Shown piece after piece: positions 51,469 through 61,208 of a DNA stretch of 64,000 nt. The stretch lies in contig NZ_HG964405.1 of NCBI RefSeq assembly GCF_000612805.1, positions 443,963-507,962 on the forward strand. Direction: 5' to 3'. A program made the position numbers and the translations under genes. This DNA comes from Bacillus ndiopicus (lineage in GTDB: Bacteria; Bacillota; Bacilli; Bacillales_A; Planococcaceae). Position 1 is the stretch's first letter. Every line of letters starts with the position of its first letter. The notes below the pieces were generated by a model. That model had not been told where the DNA came from and ran no database searches. It was given only the letters and a program-made list of their open reading frames with translations.

Positions 51469-51608
51469 AAACGGCAGTCCTCCTTTACTTATTGTTTAAT
51501 ATATTCATAAAAAGGACAGGCCATACAAAAGAAAAAACACTTCTTTTCCAAAAAGATGTCACATTTCATTCCAGTTAATTGTCTTATTTAGTAGAAAGGT
51601 GGGGGCAT

Positions 51609-52121
51609 ATGTATTCGAAAATGATGATGTATCGAGGAGAAGCACAAGAAGTGGATGTAAGAGAGCAGCTACTAGAGCAATATTATATGGAAATTTTTCG
51701 CTATTGTTACGGCATTTTACGAAATCGCCAAGATGCTGAGGATGCGACACAGGAAGTGTTTTTAAAGGCATTGGAAAGTCCACAGCTTGCAGAAATCGAC
51801 CATAAAAGTGCATGGCTTTATAAAATTGCCTATCGCCATTGTATCAATCGCGCGAAAAGGAACAAGTTACTACAATTTATCCCATTTATAGAATCGGCGA
51901 AAGAAGATACTACATCTATCGAAGAAGATTTCGAGTTGCAAACAATCTTACAACAATTAAAGGTGGAGGAGCGCGCATTAATCGTTTTGCGCATTGTGGA
52001 GGATAAAAGTTTTGATGAAATTGCAATCATTTTATCAATTACTGCAGCAACAGCGAGGAAGCGTTATGAGAGATTAAAGGGAAAAGTGCAGAAAATTATA
52101 AAAAGAGGTGCTTTTGAATGA
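51609..52121 (+). CDS. ECF-type RNA polymerase sigma factor
   Basis: 170 residues from the ATG at 51609, with AGGTGGGGG upstream; the in-frame ATG at 51579 has no RBS. Sigma region 2 is visible (YYMEIFRYCYGILRNRQDAEDATQEVFLKAL) and so is region 4 (LKVEERALIVLRIVEDKSFDEIAIILSITAATARKRYERLKGKVQKII). It is expected to direct RNA polymerase to a set of stress or envelope genes. Its stop overlaps the start of a membrane protein gene (ATGA), the usual arrangement with an anti-sigma factor. Confidence 0.93.
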   Translation: MYSKMMMYRGEAQEVDVREQLLEQYYMEIFRYCYGILRNRQDAEDATQEVFLKALESPQLAEIDHKSAWLYKIAYRHCINRAKRNKLLQFIPFIESAKEDTTSIEEDFELQTILQQLKVEERALIVLRIVEDKSFDEIAIILSITAATARKRYERLKGKVQKIIKRGAFE

Positions 52122-53050
52122 AAGAAAAAATAACATCCTTTGAAGATTTTGCGCAGCGTTTGAAAGAGGAGTCAATGCAAATTGAGCCTTGGAAAGGTAT
52201 TGTAGTACAACAGAAAAAATCCTGCTTCATTAAAATAAAAATCGCACCATCGCTCGTGATGCTATTTACCTTCTTATTTGTAACAAGCACAGTCGTTGCG
52301 GCATTTAGTTTAACTAATTTGCAATTTTTCGGTAAGGACGAGCAACCAATGCTCAATATGTATGAAATGACGGAAGAGGAGGCAAAGCCCCATTTTGATT
52401 ATGATGAGTTTATGGGGAAACATCGTGGATTGCTCAAAAGGCTACGAGAAGATTTGGCAAATGATCAATATTTGGCTTTCTTAGATGTGGAAGCATATGA
52501 GGCGCTTGGTGAAAGCGCTCTGACATACACGCAAAGACCGAAAAAGTTTGAAGATTTCTCACAAATTCCTGCCGATTTTTCTCCACCTTTTTTGCTTAAG
52601 GAAAAATTGTTAGGAGAAATCCAATTTGAAGAATTGACTTATATGTATAATTACGAAACACGTGTAGATAATCTGGCGCAAAGTATGTATCAAGAAGCAT
52701 TACGTTTGAATGTACCTTATATTACAACAGAGCATAAATTAAATACCACAAAAATTGATTATATTAGTTTGATGTATGGTGGTTTTGATTTTGAATATGG
52801 CTTCCAAATCACCATACAACCAGTTAGTGATACACTCCATACAACAGAAAATCTATCACACTATACGAAAGTGGTGCATGAGGGGGAGGAATTTTATTAT
52901 AGTGAGTCAGATCAAACCTTGCTCTATGTGCATCAAACACAAACGGAGCAATATCTTCTCGAAATACGCCAAACAATTGTAATGGCTGATGCAAAAGATA
53001 AAATCCCATTAGAAAAGCTATTAGCAATAGCGGAGGAATTGATTCCATAG
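52118..53050 (+). CDS. Single-pass membrane protein, candidate anti-sigma partner
   Basis: 310 residues. The first ~45 residues are cytosolic and hydrophilic, a single hydrophobic helix follows (about 45-65, PSLVMLFTFLFVTSTVVAAF), and about 240 residues lie outside the membrane. There is no His-x3-C-x2-C zinc-binding anti-sigma motif. The topology fits anti-sigma factors, in which the N-terminal part holds the sigma factor and the outer part senses. No outer domain was recognised. The 4-base overlap with the sigma gene is the main evidence for the pairing. Confidence 0.75.
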   Translation: MKEKITSFEDFAQRLKEESMQIEPWKGIVVQQKKSCFIKIKIAPSLVMLFTFLFVTSTVVAAFSLTNLQFFGKDEQPMLNMYEMTEEEAKPHFDYDEFMGKHRGLLKRLREDLANDQYLAFLDVEAYEALGESALTYTQRPKKFEDFSQIPADFSPPFLLKEKLLGEIQFEELTYMYNYETRVDNLAQSMYQEALRLNVPYITTEHKLNTTKIDYISLMYGGFDFEYGFQITIQPVSDTLHTTENLSHYTKVVHEGEEFYYSESDQTLLYVHQTQTEQYLLEIRQTIVMADAKDKIPLEKLLAIAEELIP

Positions 53051-53101
53051 ATTAAAAGTAGTGATTCGACTAACTAAGCAGTCCAAAAAACATGCCGGCA
53101 A

Positions 53102-53380
53102 TTAATTAAAGGGCATGTTTTTTGTTGCTCTAAACTTTTGAAAAAAGATATTCATATAGCATTGAATCTCGCGCGCGGATTGGATGGCACAGTCCTTTTT
53201 GTATGCGTAATCAGGAGGTAGCTCATTATAAGCAATAATTGCTTCAACGACAGCTTGTTGCCATGGCTGCTTTAATGATATTTGTGTGGATTGTAAGTGG
53301 TCGCCCTGTAAAGCATGAAGCATTAGCGAATATTGTCCTAAAACGACTACAAACAATATCAGAAAAACTGTATACGACAT
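53102..53380 (-). CDS. Small membrane-anchored protein, unknown
   Basis: 92 residues from the ATG at 53380, 6 bases after AAGGTGG on the minus strand; an in-frame ATG at 53425 lacks an RBS. An N-terminal helix (about 3-20, YTVFLILFVVVLGQYSLML) could be a signal anchor. The rest is hydrophilic with three cysteines near the C-terminus. It is convergent with the sigma/anti-sigma operon. No family is recognised. Confidence 0.6.
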   Translation of the reverse strand: MSYTVFLILFVVVLGQYSLMLHALQGDHLQSTQISLKQPWQQAVVEAIIAYNELPPDYAYKKDCAIQSAREIQCYMNIFFQKFRATKNMPFN

Positions 53381-53558
53381 AATGCGCCACCTTCTTCTCA
53401 ATACTATTTTATCAAATAAATCCAATCCTTAACAACGTTGAAAAGTGAACTATACAATGAAAGCGTTTTAATTTTTAAAATTTGCAACAAGCTGTGCTAT
53501 GACAGGGAAATTATGCTATGATAAGACTTGATATTATCTTGAGTGTCTTACTAAAAAA

Positions 53559-53592
53559 TGCATTCAGTGGATGCCCGCTGAATCAAGATAAA
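53559..53592. repeat. GATTCAG-type palindromic repeat, copy 2
   Basis: ATTCAGTGG and CC-CGCTGAAT form a short hairpin ending in CTGAATCAAGATA. The same sequence motifs occur at 19332-19367 and 19489-19501. Confidence 0.6.
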
Positions 53593-53639
53593 GCCTCTAT
53601 TTTGCTGAGGTGGAATTGAATAATGAAGGAGTTTTTATC

Positions 53640-54023
53640 ATGAAGCGACATGATGCACGTCAAAAGGCTTTGCAAGTGCTATTTCAACTAGATAGTACGG
53701 ACTTACCACTTGAGGAAGCGATGGAACATGTTTTAGAGGAGCAGCCATCAGATGCTTTTTTTGAGCAAGTAGTTCGAGGAACAGTTGAACACAAAGAGGA
53801 AATTGATAAAGCGCTTAGCGATAAGCTAGAAAATTGGTCATTAACGCGTTTGCCAAAAATTGAACGAACAGTACTACGTTTAGCTGTTTATGAATTATTA
53901 TTTATGCCAGATACGCCGAACCGTGTTGTATTAAACGAAGCAATTGAACTTTGTAAAGTATTTGGCGATGAAAAATCAAGCAAATTTGTCAATGGTGTAC
54001 TATCAAAATTTACCGAGCAATAA
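53640..54023 (+). CDS. nusB: Transcription antitermination protein NusB
   Basis: 127 residues from the ATG at 53640, 8 bases after AAGGAG; the ATG at 53610 has no RBS. NusB binds boxA RNA with NusE (ribosomal protein S10) to allow transcription through rRNA operons. It is an all-helical protein, and motifs RHDARQKALQVLFQLD near the start and LPKIERTVLRLAVYELLF, TPNRVVLNEAIELCKVFGDEKSSKFVNGVL at the end are diagnostic. It opens the nusB-folD-xseA-xseB-ispA-dxs block, the same order as in Bacillus. Confidence 0.96.
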   Translation: MKRHDARQKALQVLFQLDSTDLPLEEAMEHVLEEQPSDAFFEQVVRGTVEHKEEIDKALSDKLENWSLTRLPKIERTVLRLAVYELLFMPDTPNRVVLNEAIELCKVFGDEKSSKFVNGVLSKFTEQ

Positions 54024-54067
54024 TCATTGATGAGTGAAAATAAGCATAAATCAGGAGGAATTGTAGG

Positions 54068-54916
54068 ATGTCAAGTGCCATTATTAACGGAAAAGAAATT
54101 GGTCAAGAAATTAGAGGTTCTGTAGCGAAACAAGTAGAGGAACTAAAAGCAAAAGGTGTTACGCCTGGTTTAGCTGTAGTATTAGTAGGAGATAACCCCG
54201 CTTCAAAAACATATGTTGCGAATAAGCAAAAATCCTGTGAAGCAATCGGTATGTATTCAGAGCTTATCGCTTTGCCAGAAACAATTTCGGAGCAACAATT
54301 ACTTGAACATATTCGTGAGTTAAACGATCGCAATGATATTCATGGTATTCTTGTACAACTACCATTACCAAAGCACATTAATGAAGATTCTGTCATTGCA
54401 ACAATTTCTCCCGTAAAAGATGTTGATGGCTTTGCGCCAGTTAGCGTTGGGAAAATGATGCTTGGACAAGAAACATATTTACCATGTACGCCTTATGGGG
54501 TAATGAAATTATTAGAGCACAGCGGAATCGAAGTTGCAGGTAAGCATGCGGTTATCGTTGGACGTAGCCATATTGTAGGGAAACCAATGGGGCAGCTATT
54601 ATTACAAAAAGATGCAACAGTTACGTATACACACTCTAAAACACCTGATTTACCATCGTTTACAAAGCAGGCGGATATTTTAATCGCCGCTGTTGGCCGT
54701 GCAAACTTTATTACAGCAGAGCATGTTAAGGAAGGCGCTGTTGTGATTGACGTAGGTATTAACCGTGATGAGAACAATCGTCTATGTGGAGATGTTGATT
54801 TTGCAGCAGTAGACGGCATTGCCTCACATATTACACCAGTACCAGGTGGCGTTGGTCCAATGACAATTACGATGCTATTAGCAAACACAGCCCAAGCAGC
54901 AGCAAAAACACTTTAA
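54068..54916 (+). CDS. folD: Methylenetetrahydrofolate dehydrogenase/cyclohydrolase FolD
   Basis: 282 residues. This bifunctional enzyme oxidises 5,10-methylene-tetrahydrofolate with NADP+ and hydrolyses the methenyl form to 10-formyl-tetrahydrofolate for purines and formyl-Met-tRNA. Family motifs are YVANKQKSCEAIGM with the catalytic lysine near 56, HGILVQLPLP, PVKDVDGF, the cofactor-binding VVIVGRSxxVGKPMGQLL (here VIVGRSHIVGKPMGQLL) and HITPVPGGVGPMTITML. AGGAGG lies upstream. The next gene is separated by a terminator-like hairpin. Confidence 0.97.
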   Translation: MSSAIINGKEIGQEIRGSVAKQVEELKAKGVTPGLAVVLVGDNPASKTYVANKQKSCEAIGMYSELIALPETISEQQLLEHIRELNDRNDIHGILVQLPLPKHINEDSVIATISPVKDVDGFAPVSVGKMMLGQETYLPCTPYGVMKLLEHSGIEVAGKHAVIVGRSHIVGKPMGQLLLQKDATVTYTHSKTPDLPSFTKQADILIAAVGRANFITAEHVKEGAVVIDVGINRDENNRLCGDVDFAAVDGIASHITPVPGGVGPMTITMLLANTAQAAAKTL

Positions 54917-54981
54917 TAAACAGTTTAAGCTATTACTTAAAATTTTGAAGAGAAAAACATACTGCATATGAATGCGGGATA

Positions 54982-55021
54982 AAATAGTATGCTAACAATT
55001 TGCCTAGCATACTATTTTTTT
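54982..55021 (+). terminator. Terminator between folD and xseA
   Basis: AAATAGTATGCTA pairs with TAGCATACTATTT and is followed by a T-run. This suggests that nusB-folD ends here and xseA has its own promoter. Confidence 0.85.
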
Positions 55022-55081
55022 GGCATGTTTCAGGTTAAACTGTACAAGATACGTGAATAAATAAGAAAGGGGAGATGTAGT

Positions 55082-56431
55082 TTGAGCAACTCTTCTTATT
55101 TAACTGTCAAAGCATTGACTAAATATATTAAAAGAAAATTTGATGCGGATCCTCATTTGCGCGAAGTTTACGTAAAAGGAGAACTATCAAATGTGAAAAT
55201 TCATAGCTCTGGTCATATATATTTTACGTTAAAAGATGATACAGCGCGCATTCAAGCGACAATGTTTCGAGCGGCAGCTGCAAAACTAGCTTTTAAACCC
55301 GAAGAAGGTATGATGGTTTATATTCGTGGCGATGTTAACGTTTATGAAACAGCGGGTATTTATCAGCTTTACGTACAAACAATGGAACCGGATGGTGTTG
55401 GTGGGCTCTTTATAGCATTCCAACAACTAAAGGAAGCTTTGCAAAAAGAAGGCTTATTTAATCCAAGCTTTAAGCAAGCGTTACCGCCATTTCCAAAAGC
55501 GATTGGTGTTGTGACCGCGACAACAGGCGCGGCTATTCGCGATATTTGCACTACACTTCAACGACGGTATCCACAGGCGGAAATATGTATTTATCCAACG
55601 CTTGTACAAGGTGCAGGAGCAGCTGCCAATATCGCCAACAATATTCAGCTAGCGAACAAGCAGGCGCAATGTGATATTTTAATTGTTGGTCGTGGTGGGG
55701 GATCGATTGAAGATTTATGGGCTTTTAATGAGGAAATTGTTGCACGCGCTATTTTTGAAAGTCGTATTCCGATTATTAGTGCTGTTGGGCATGAAACAGA
55801 CACGACGATTGCGGACTTTGTGGCAGACTTACGTGCGCCAACACCAACAGCAGCGGCGGAACTTGCCGTACCAAATCAGCATGAGCTAAAAGAACGCATC
55901 GTAGCGAATGTAGCAAGGCTTCAGCATATGGTTACAGCGCAACTTCGCTTTGAAAGAAATCGTCTACAGAAGTATCAACAATCGTACCCATTAGCAACAC
56001 CCGAAAAATTATATCGACCTTTTATTGAGCGTTTGGCACAAAATGATATGAAGCTACAGCAATCAATGAATGTTTATATGCTGAAAAAACGCAATGAAGC
56101 AGAGAAGGTTTTTACTAAAATGCAGTTTTTCTCGCCACAAAAAGCGTTACAGATAGAGCAGCAAAAATTGTTGCAATTAGGCGGGGAGCTCAGTCGAACA
56201 ATGCAGCATAGATTAAATGAGGATAAATCGAAGTTGCATGCTTCTATTCGCACACTGGCCGCTTTAAATCCTTTATCTATTATGGAAAAAGGCTTTAATG
56301 TGACATATCATGAGGCGCAAATTATTAAGCAGGCGTCACAGCTAACAGTGGATGATGCTATTCAAATTCATTACCAAGACGGAATTGTTCATGCGAAAGT
56401 GACAAACGTCGAGCTACAAAAGGGGGAATGA
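55082..56431 (+). CDS. xseA: Exodeoxyribonuclease VII large subunit
   Basis: 449 residues from a TTG with GGGGAG upstream. The N-terminal OB-fold (about 20-100, VYVKGELSNVKIHSSGHIYFTLKDD) is followed by the catalytic domain (GVVTATTGAAIRDICTTLQRRYP; GRGGGSIEDLWAFNEEIVARAI; SAVGHETDTTIADFVADLRAPTPTAAAE) and a long coiled coil. It degrades single-stranded DNA with the small subunit encoded 3 bases downstream. The TTG start lies directly after the terminator region. Confidence 0.96.
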   Translation: MSNSSYLTVKALTKYIKRKFDADPHLREVYVKGELSNVKIHSSGHIYFTLKDDTARIQATMFRAAAAKLAFKPEEGMMVYIRGDVNVYETAGIYQLYVQTMEPDGVGGLFIAFQQLKEALQKEGLFNPSFKQALPPFPKAIGVVTATTGAAIRDICTTLQRRYPQAEICIYPTLVQGAGAAANIANNIQLANKQAQCDILIVGRGGGSIEDLWAFNEEIVARAIFESRIPIISAVGHETDTTIADFVADLRAPTPTAAAELAVPNQHELKERIVANVARLQHMVTAQLRFERNRLQKYQQSYPLATPEKLYRPFIERLAQNDMKLQQSMNVYMLKKRNEAEKVFTKMQFFSPQKALQIEQQKLLQLGGELSRTMQHRLNEDKSKLHASIRTLAALNPLSIMEKGFNVTYHEAQIIKQASQLTVDDAIQIHYQDGIVHAKVTNVELQKGE

Positions 56432-56434
56432 CGG

Positions 56435-56662
56435 ATGGAAAATTTAACATTTGCACAAGCAATGACGGAATTAGAAGAGATTGTACGGAAATTAGAGCAA
56501 GGTGAAGTGCCTTTAGAGGAAGCAATTGATTTATATAAAAAGGGAATGGAATATTCCAAGTTTTGTAATGATAAATTACAGCATGCAGAGCAGCAATTAA
56601 TATCAATCGTTGATGAAAATGGCAATAAGCAGCCGTTTCAAGCGGGGAATGGGGAAAATTAA
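56435..56662 (+). CDS. xseB: Exodeoxyribonuclease VII small subunit
   Basis: 75 residues with the signature FAQAMTELEEIVRKLEQGEVPLEEAIDLYKKGMEYSKFC. It is a short helical protein that coats the coiled coil of the large subunit. It begins 3 bases after xseA and ends directly before ispA, with no gap at either side. Confidence 0.95.
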   Translation: MENLTFAQAMTELEEIVRKLEQGEVPLEEAIDLYKKGMEYSKFCNDKLQHAEQQLISIVDENGNKQPFQAGNGEN

Positions 56663-57541
56663 ATGATGCAATTAACAACATTTATTGAAACACATACACC
56701 AGCTATTGAGAAAGAAATGTATCATTTAGTTGAAGAAATTGTCGCACCTGCACAATTAAAGGAATCGATGCTTTATTCATTAAAAGCGGGTGGAAAAAGA
56801 GTTCGTCCATTATTTGTAGCAGCCGTTTGCGATTATTTTAAATCGGATTTTGCATCTGCCTATACAGTTGGCTCTTGCCTAGAAATGATTCATACCTATT
56901 CGTTAATTCATGATGATTTACCATGTATGGATGATGATGATATGCGTCGTGGAAAACCGACAAATCACGTTGTTTATGGAGAAGCATTAGCAACTTTGGC
57001 TGGAGATGCATTGAACACTTTGAGCTTCGGTATTTTAGCGCGCATGCCAATTGCAGCAGAGGTGAAAATTGAATTAATTCATTTGCTAAGTGTGGCGGCT
57101 GGTGCAGAAGGCATGGTTGGTGGTCAAGTATTAGATATGGATGGCGAAAAGCGTCAACTAAATTTACAAGAGCTTGAACAAGTTCATATTAATAAAACGG
57201 GAGCACTACTACGCTTTAGTATTGAATCAGGAGCGGTTTTAGCTGGTGCTACAACAGAAGAAAGAGCAGCGCTAGTAGAGTATGCACATCATATTGGCTT
57301 AGCATTCCAAATTCAAGATGACATTTTAGACATAGAAGGTACAACTGAGCAGCTTGGAAAAACAGCAGGTAAAGATATGGCAAGCGAGAAAAGCACATAT
57401 CCTGCACTGTTAACTTTAGAAGGTGCGAAGGAAAAATTAAATGATCATTTTATGTTAGCCATTGCAGCATTAGATCGTTTAACAGGAGATAGTAGTGTAT
57501 TACGAGAATTAGCAACTTATATTGTCAAACGTAATAAATAA
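56663..57541 (+). CDS. ispA: Farnesyl diphosphate synthase (geranyltranstransferase)
   Basis: 292 residues, a polyprenyl synthase that condenses isopentenyl and dimethylallyl/geranyl diphosphate to farnesyl diphosphate for quinones, undecaprenyl-P and heme A. Motifs: KAGGKRVRP, the first Asp-rich motif LIHDDLPCMDDDDMRRG, GQVLDM, and the second Asp-rich motif FQIQDDILD. RBS GGGG lies in the end of xseB. It probably shares transcription with xseA and xseB. Confidence 0.96.
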   Translation: MMQLTTFIETHTPAIEKEMYHLVEEIVAPAQLKESMLYSLKAGGKRVRPLFVAAVCDYFKSDFASAYTVGSCLEMIHTYSLIHDDLPCMDDDDMRRGKPTNHVVYGEALATLAGDALNTLSFGILARMPIAAEVKIELIHLLSVAAGAEGMVGGQVLDMDGEKRQLNLQELEQVHINKTGALLRFSIESGAVLAGATTEERAALVEYAHHIGLAFQIQDDILDIEGTTEQLGKTAGKDMASEKSTYPALLTLEGAKEKLNDHFMLAIAALDRLTGDSSVLRELATYIVKRNK

Positions 57542-57683
57542 ACAATTAAGCGAAACTTCAATAAGTGGGAGGTTTTTCATCCTTGTTGATTGTTAGCTTC
57601 TGCCAATCGATTGTTTATTGAGGCTATCTTCGTGGTTTTAAAGAAATATTACTACCTGTTCTGCGGGAAAAACAGCATTTTTT

Positions 57684-57712
57684 ATGACATCGAAAGAGGA
57701 CGCTGTTATAAT
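57684..57712 (+). promoter_or_regulatory. Promoter of dxs
   Basis: ATGACA (57684-57689) and TATAAT (57707-57712) are 17 bases apart and lie about 40 bases before the GTG start of dxs. The remaining ispA-dxs gap has a weak hairpin but no coding sequence. Confidence 0.7.
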
Positions 57713-57753
57713 AGAGAAATCACAATACGGTGAATATATAAATGTAAAGGTGT

Positions 57754-59664
57754 GTGGATGAGGTGGATTTAACTAAAATAACTAATCCAACCTTTTTGAA
57801 AAATTTAAATCAGCAGCAGCTTGAGGCGTTAGCTTCAGATATTCGTTCATTTTTAATAGAAAAATGCTCTGTAACAGGAGGGCATATTGGGCCGAACTTA
57901 GGTGTTGTAGAGCTGACAATTGCGTTGCATAAGACGTTTAATAGCCCAAAAGATAAATTTTTATGGGATGTAGGACATCAAGCGTACGTTCATAAAATAT
58001 TAACGGGACGTGCTGGAGAGTTTGATACATTACGTCAATTTAAAGGTTTATGTGGGTTCCCAAAGCGTATTGAAAGTGAACATGATGAGTGGGAAACTGG
58101 CCATAGTTCAACTTCTTTATCAGCTGCGATGGGTATGGCTGCTGCGCGAGATATTAAAAAGGATAAGAACTATGTCATTCCAATTATCGGTGATGGTGCA
58201 TTAACAGGTGGTATGGCATTAGAGGCATTGAATCATATTGGTCATGAAAAAACAAATATGATTGTTATTTTAAACGATAACGAAATGTCGATTGCCCCAA
58301 ATGTCGGAGCATTGCATAATGTGTTAGGTCGTTTACGTACTGCAAAGGAATATTCAAAAGCAAAGGAAGAGCTTGAAGCTTTAATGAATAAAATTCCTGT
58401 TGTTGGCGGTAAGCTAGCACAAACAGCTGAGAAAGTGAAAGATAGCTTAAAATATTTAGTTGTATCAGGTGTCTTTTTTGAAGAACTGGGCTTTAAATAT
58501 TTAGGACCGATTGACGGGCATGATTTTGATGCACTTGAAAAAACGTTAGAATATGCGAAAAAAGTAAAAGGTCCTGTACTAGTACATGTTATTACGAAAA
58601 AAGGTAAAGGCTATAAACCAGCAGAGGATGATACAGTTGGCACTTGGCATGGAACTGGTCCGTATAAAATGGAAACAGGTGCTTTTGTAAAATCTGCTAC
58701 AGCAGGTCCAGCATGGAGTAGCTTAATCGCAGAATCTGTTCGCAAATGTATGCAAACTGATAAACGAATTGTAACAATTACACCAGCAATGCCTGTTGGT
58801 TCTAAACTAGAAGGTATTCAGCGCGATTTCCCAGAGCGTTTCTTTGACGTTGGGATTGCAGAGCAACATGCAGCAACAATGGCAGCAGGTCTTGCGACAC
58901 AAGAAATGAAGCCGTTTTTAGCCATTTACTCAACGTTTTTACAACGTGCGTATGACCAAGTATTGCATGATATTGCTCGTCCAAACTTAAATGTCTTTAT
59001 TGGTATTGACCGTGCAGGCTTAGTAGGGGCGGATGGCGAAACGCATCAAGGTGTATTTGATATTGCCTTTTTACGCCATATCCCGAACATCGTGCTTATG
59101 ATGCCAAAAGATGAAAATGAAGGGCAGCATATGGTGAAAACAGCTCTTGAATATAATGATGGTCCAATTGCGTTACGTTATCCACGTGGTAATGGCATTG
59201 GTGTGCCGCTTGATGAGGAAATGGTAGCGATTCCAATCGGTTCATGGGAAGTGCTACGAGAAGGAACGGACGCAACGATTTTAACATTCGGTACAACAAT
59301 TTCAATGGCCTTTGAGGCAGCAGAAGCTATGGAGCAGCAAGGAATTAGTGTCAAAGTGGTTAATGCACGCTTTATTAAACCGTTAGATACTGAAATGTTA
59401 CACGAGCTAATGCAAGAAAATATGCCAATATTAACGATTGAAGAAGCAGTATTACAAGGTGGCTTTGGCAGCGCCGTTTTAGAATTTGCTGCTGACCATC
59501 GCTATAATACATTCATTGATCGTATCGGTATACCAGATGAATTTATTGAGCATGGTAATGTTGACGAATTGTTAGCTGAAATCCATGTGACAGCTGAAGA
59601 AGCAGTGAAGCGTCTGCAAAAGCTTGTCCAATTAAAAAAACAAGAAAGCTTGAAAACTGTATGA
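57754..59664 (+). CDS. dxs: 1-deoxy-D-xylulose-5-phosphate synthase
   Basis: 636 residues. First enzyme of the MEP isoprenoid pathway: pyruvate plus glyceraldehyde-3-phosphate give DXP, with thiamine diphosphate. Motifs: [18 protein letters not shown], the ThDP/Mg segment [15 protein letters not shown], the central [16 protein letters not shown] region, and the pyrimidine-domain segments [15 protein letters not shown] and ALRYPRG. I chose the GTG at 57754, following GTAAAGG; the alternative GTG at 57763 is closer to the usual MDLTKI N-terminus but has a badly spaced RBS. Its stop overlaps yqxC (ATGA). Confidence 0.96.
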   Translation: MDEVDLTKITNPTFLKNLNQQQLEALASDIRSFLIEKCSVTGGHIGPNLGVVELTIALHKTFNSPKDKFLWDVGHQAYVHKILTGRAGEFDTLRQFKGLCGFPKRIESEHDEWETGHSSTSLSAAMGMAAARDIKKDKNYVIPIIGDGALTGGMALEALNHIGHEKTNMIVILNDNEMSIAPNVGALHNVLGRLRTAKEYSKAKEELEALMNKIPVVGGKLAQTAEKVKDSLKYLVVSGVFFEELGFKYLGPIDGHDFDALEKTLEYAKKVKGPVLVHVITKKGKGYKPAEDDTVGTWHGTGPYKMETGAFVKSATAGPAWSSLIAESVRKCMQTDKRIVTITPAMPVGSKLEGIQRDFPERFFDVGIAEQHAATMAAGLATQEMKPFLAIYSTFLQRAYDQVLHDIARPNLNVFIGIDRAGLVGADGETHQGVFDIAFLRHIPNIVLMMPKDENEGQHMVKTALEYNDGPIALRYPRGNGIGVPLDEEMVAIPIGSWEVLREGTDATILTFGTTISMAFEAAEAMEQQGISVKVVNARFIKPLDTEMLHELMQENMPILTIEEAVLQGGFGSAVLEFAADHRYNTFIDRIGIPDEFIEHGNVDELLAEIHVTAEEAVKRLQKLVQLKKQESLKTV

Positions 59665-60485
59665 CGAAGCAACCGAAAGAACGCGTAGATATTTTATTAG
59701 TCGAGCGCGGACTTTGCGAAACGCGTGAAAAGGCAAAGCGCTCGATTATGGCAGGGCTCGTTTACTCGAATGAGGAGCGCATCGACAAAGCAGGAGAAAA
59801 AATTACTATTGATGCGCCGCTACAAGTAAAAGGCTCACAATTAAAATATGTGAGCCGAGGTGGACTAAAGCTTGAAAAAGCACTTGAAATATTCGAAATG
59901 TCGGTTGAAGGAAAACTAATGCTAGATATCGGCTCATCAACTGGTGGCTTTACAGACTGCGCTCTGCAAAATGGAGCACGACATTGTTATGCACTAGATG
60001 TTGGCTCCAATCAGTTAGCATGGAAGATTCGTTCAGACGAGCGTGTAACGGTAATGGAAAAAACGAATTTCCGATATACAAAGCCAGAAGATTTAATAGA
60101 AGGTTTACCTAATTTTGCAACAATCGATGTATCCTTTATTTCTTTATCACTTATTTTACCTGTGCTGAAAACGGTATTATTACCAGGTGGCGATGTCATG
60201 GCATTAGTAAAGCCGCAGTTTGAAGCGGGTAAAGAAAATGTCGGCAAAAAAGGAATTGTGCGCGATCCGAAAGTTCATTTAGAAGTGCTACAAACTACTG
60301 CTAGCATGGCTACTGAGATTGGCTTTGTTGTAAAAGACGCTTCCTATTCACCAATTACAGGTGGTGAAGGGAATATTGAATTTTTATTCCATCTTGTTAA
60401 TCCAAGAGAGGGAGAAATGATCGAGCCTTTTACTAATTTTGAGCAAATTGTTGAGCAAGCACATAGTGAATTGAAGGGAAAATAA
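59661..60485 (+). CDS. yqxC: TlyA-family S4/FtsJ rRNA methyltransferase
   Basis: 274 residues. The N-terminal S4 RNA-binding domain (about 8-68, [28 protein letters not shown]) precedes an FtsJ-type methyltransferase ([28 protein letters not shown] for SAM, KPQFEAG). Members of this family 2'-O-methylate rRNA in mycobacteria. The Bacillus protein's target is not known to me. The start overlaps the dxs stop, and the gene keeps the Bacillus order, before argR. Confidence 0.93.
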   Translation: MTKQPKERVDILLVERGLCETREKAKRSIMAGLVYSNEERIDKAGEKITIDAPLQVKGSQLKYVSRGGLKLEKALEIFEMSVEGKLMLDIGSSTGGFTDCALQNGARHCYALDVGSNQLAWKIRSDERVTVMEKTNFRYTKPEDLIEGLPNFATIDVSFISLSLILPVLKTVLLPGGDVMALVKPQFEAGKENVGKKGIVRDPKVHLEVLQTTASMATEIGFVVKDASYSPITGGEGNIEFLFHLVNPREGEMIEPFTNFEQIVEQAHSELKGK

Positions 60486-60592
60486 AGTGAACCGCAGGGA
60501 GGTTTATACGCCCTTCACTAGAGACATACAAGCTAAGAACTTCACACGCTCATGTAACCAACATCGTGTGGGCCTCAAATAAGGCTTTTACA

Positions 60593-60616
60593 GCCTGTTA
60601 ATACAAGAGAAAATTG
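60593..60616. repeat. Short dispersed repeat, copy 2
   Basis: Matches 43461-43484 at 22 of 24 positions. It lies between yqxC and argR, directly before a terminator stem. Confidence 0.6.
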
Positions 60617-60676
60617 AAAATAGGTAGAGACATCAATATGTTCTAGCATAATTGATTTGTCGATGCCTATTTTTCT
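60616..60676 (+). terminator. Terminator after dxs-yqxC
   Basis: An imperfect long stem: GAAAATAGG and GACATCAAT on the 5' side, ATTGAT, GTC and CCTATTTTTC on the 3' side, followed by TTGT. Confidence 0.65.
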
Positions 60677-60715
60677 TGTACTTTTATGAATGAAATGGTA
60701 GTGTTATTAATACAA

Positions 60716-60733
60716 ATACATAATTATTCATAA
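60716..60733. promoter_or_regulatory. ARG-box-like operator upstream of argR
   Basis: The reverse complement TTATGAATAATTATGTAT fits the ArgR box (TGAAT-A/T-rich-AT-CA). It overlaps the region just before the RBS. A second, weaker TATGAATGAAAT lies at about 60685. Suggests autoregulation by ArgR. Confidence 0.5.
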
Positions 60734-60745
60734 GAGGTGAGGAGA

Positions 60746-61195
60746 TTGAATAAAGGTCAACGCCATATTCGAATTCGTGACATTATTACTAATAATGAAA
60801 TTGAAACACAGGATGATTTAGTAGTGCATTTAAAAAATGCGGGCTATAATGTAACACAGGCGACAGTGTCACGCGATATTAAAGAGCTGCATTTAGTAAA
60901 AGTACCGATGCAGGATGGTCGCTATAAATATAGTTTGCCTGCGGATCAACGCTTTAATCCTATTCAAAAGCTACGCCGTGCGTTAGCTGATGCATTTGTT
61001 AGTATTGAAGGCGCGTCCCATTTTTTAGTAGTTAAAGCGCTTCCAGGGAATGCCAATGCGATCGCTTCCTTACTTGACCATTTAGATTGGGACGAGCTAT
61101 TAGGCACAATTTCAGGTGACGATACGATTTTACTTATTTGTCGTACAGAACCAGAACGAGAAGTTGTAAAAAATCGTTTATTAGACATGCTGTAA
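60746..61195 (+). CDS. argR: Arginine repressor ArgR/AhrC
   Basis: 149 residues from a TTG at 60746, the length of Bacillus AhrC. AGAGGTG lies 6 bases upstream, and the N-terminus from this start ([26 protein letters not shown]) matches AhrC from residue one. The in-frame GTG at 60737 overlaps the RBS. A winged-helix domain (about 1-70, with [22 protein letters not shown]) binds ARG boxes. The C-terminal domain ([39 protein letters not shown]) binds arginine and forms the hexamer. It represses biosynthesis and activates catabolism of arginine. Confidence 0.96.
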   Translation: MNKGQRHIRIRDIITNNEIETQDDLVVHLKNAGYNVTQATVSRDIKELHLVKVPMQDGRYKYSLPADQRFNPIQKLRRALADAFVSIEGASHFLVVKALPGNANAIASLLDHLDWDELLGTISGDDTILLICRTEPEREVVKNRLLDML

Positions 61196-61208
61196 GAGGT
61201 GGATTTTT

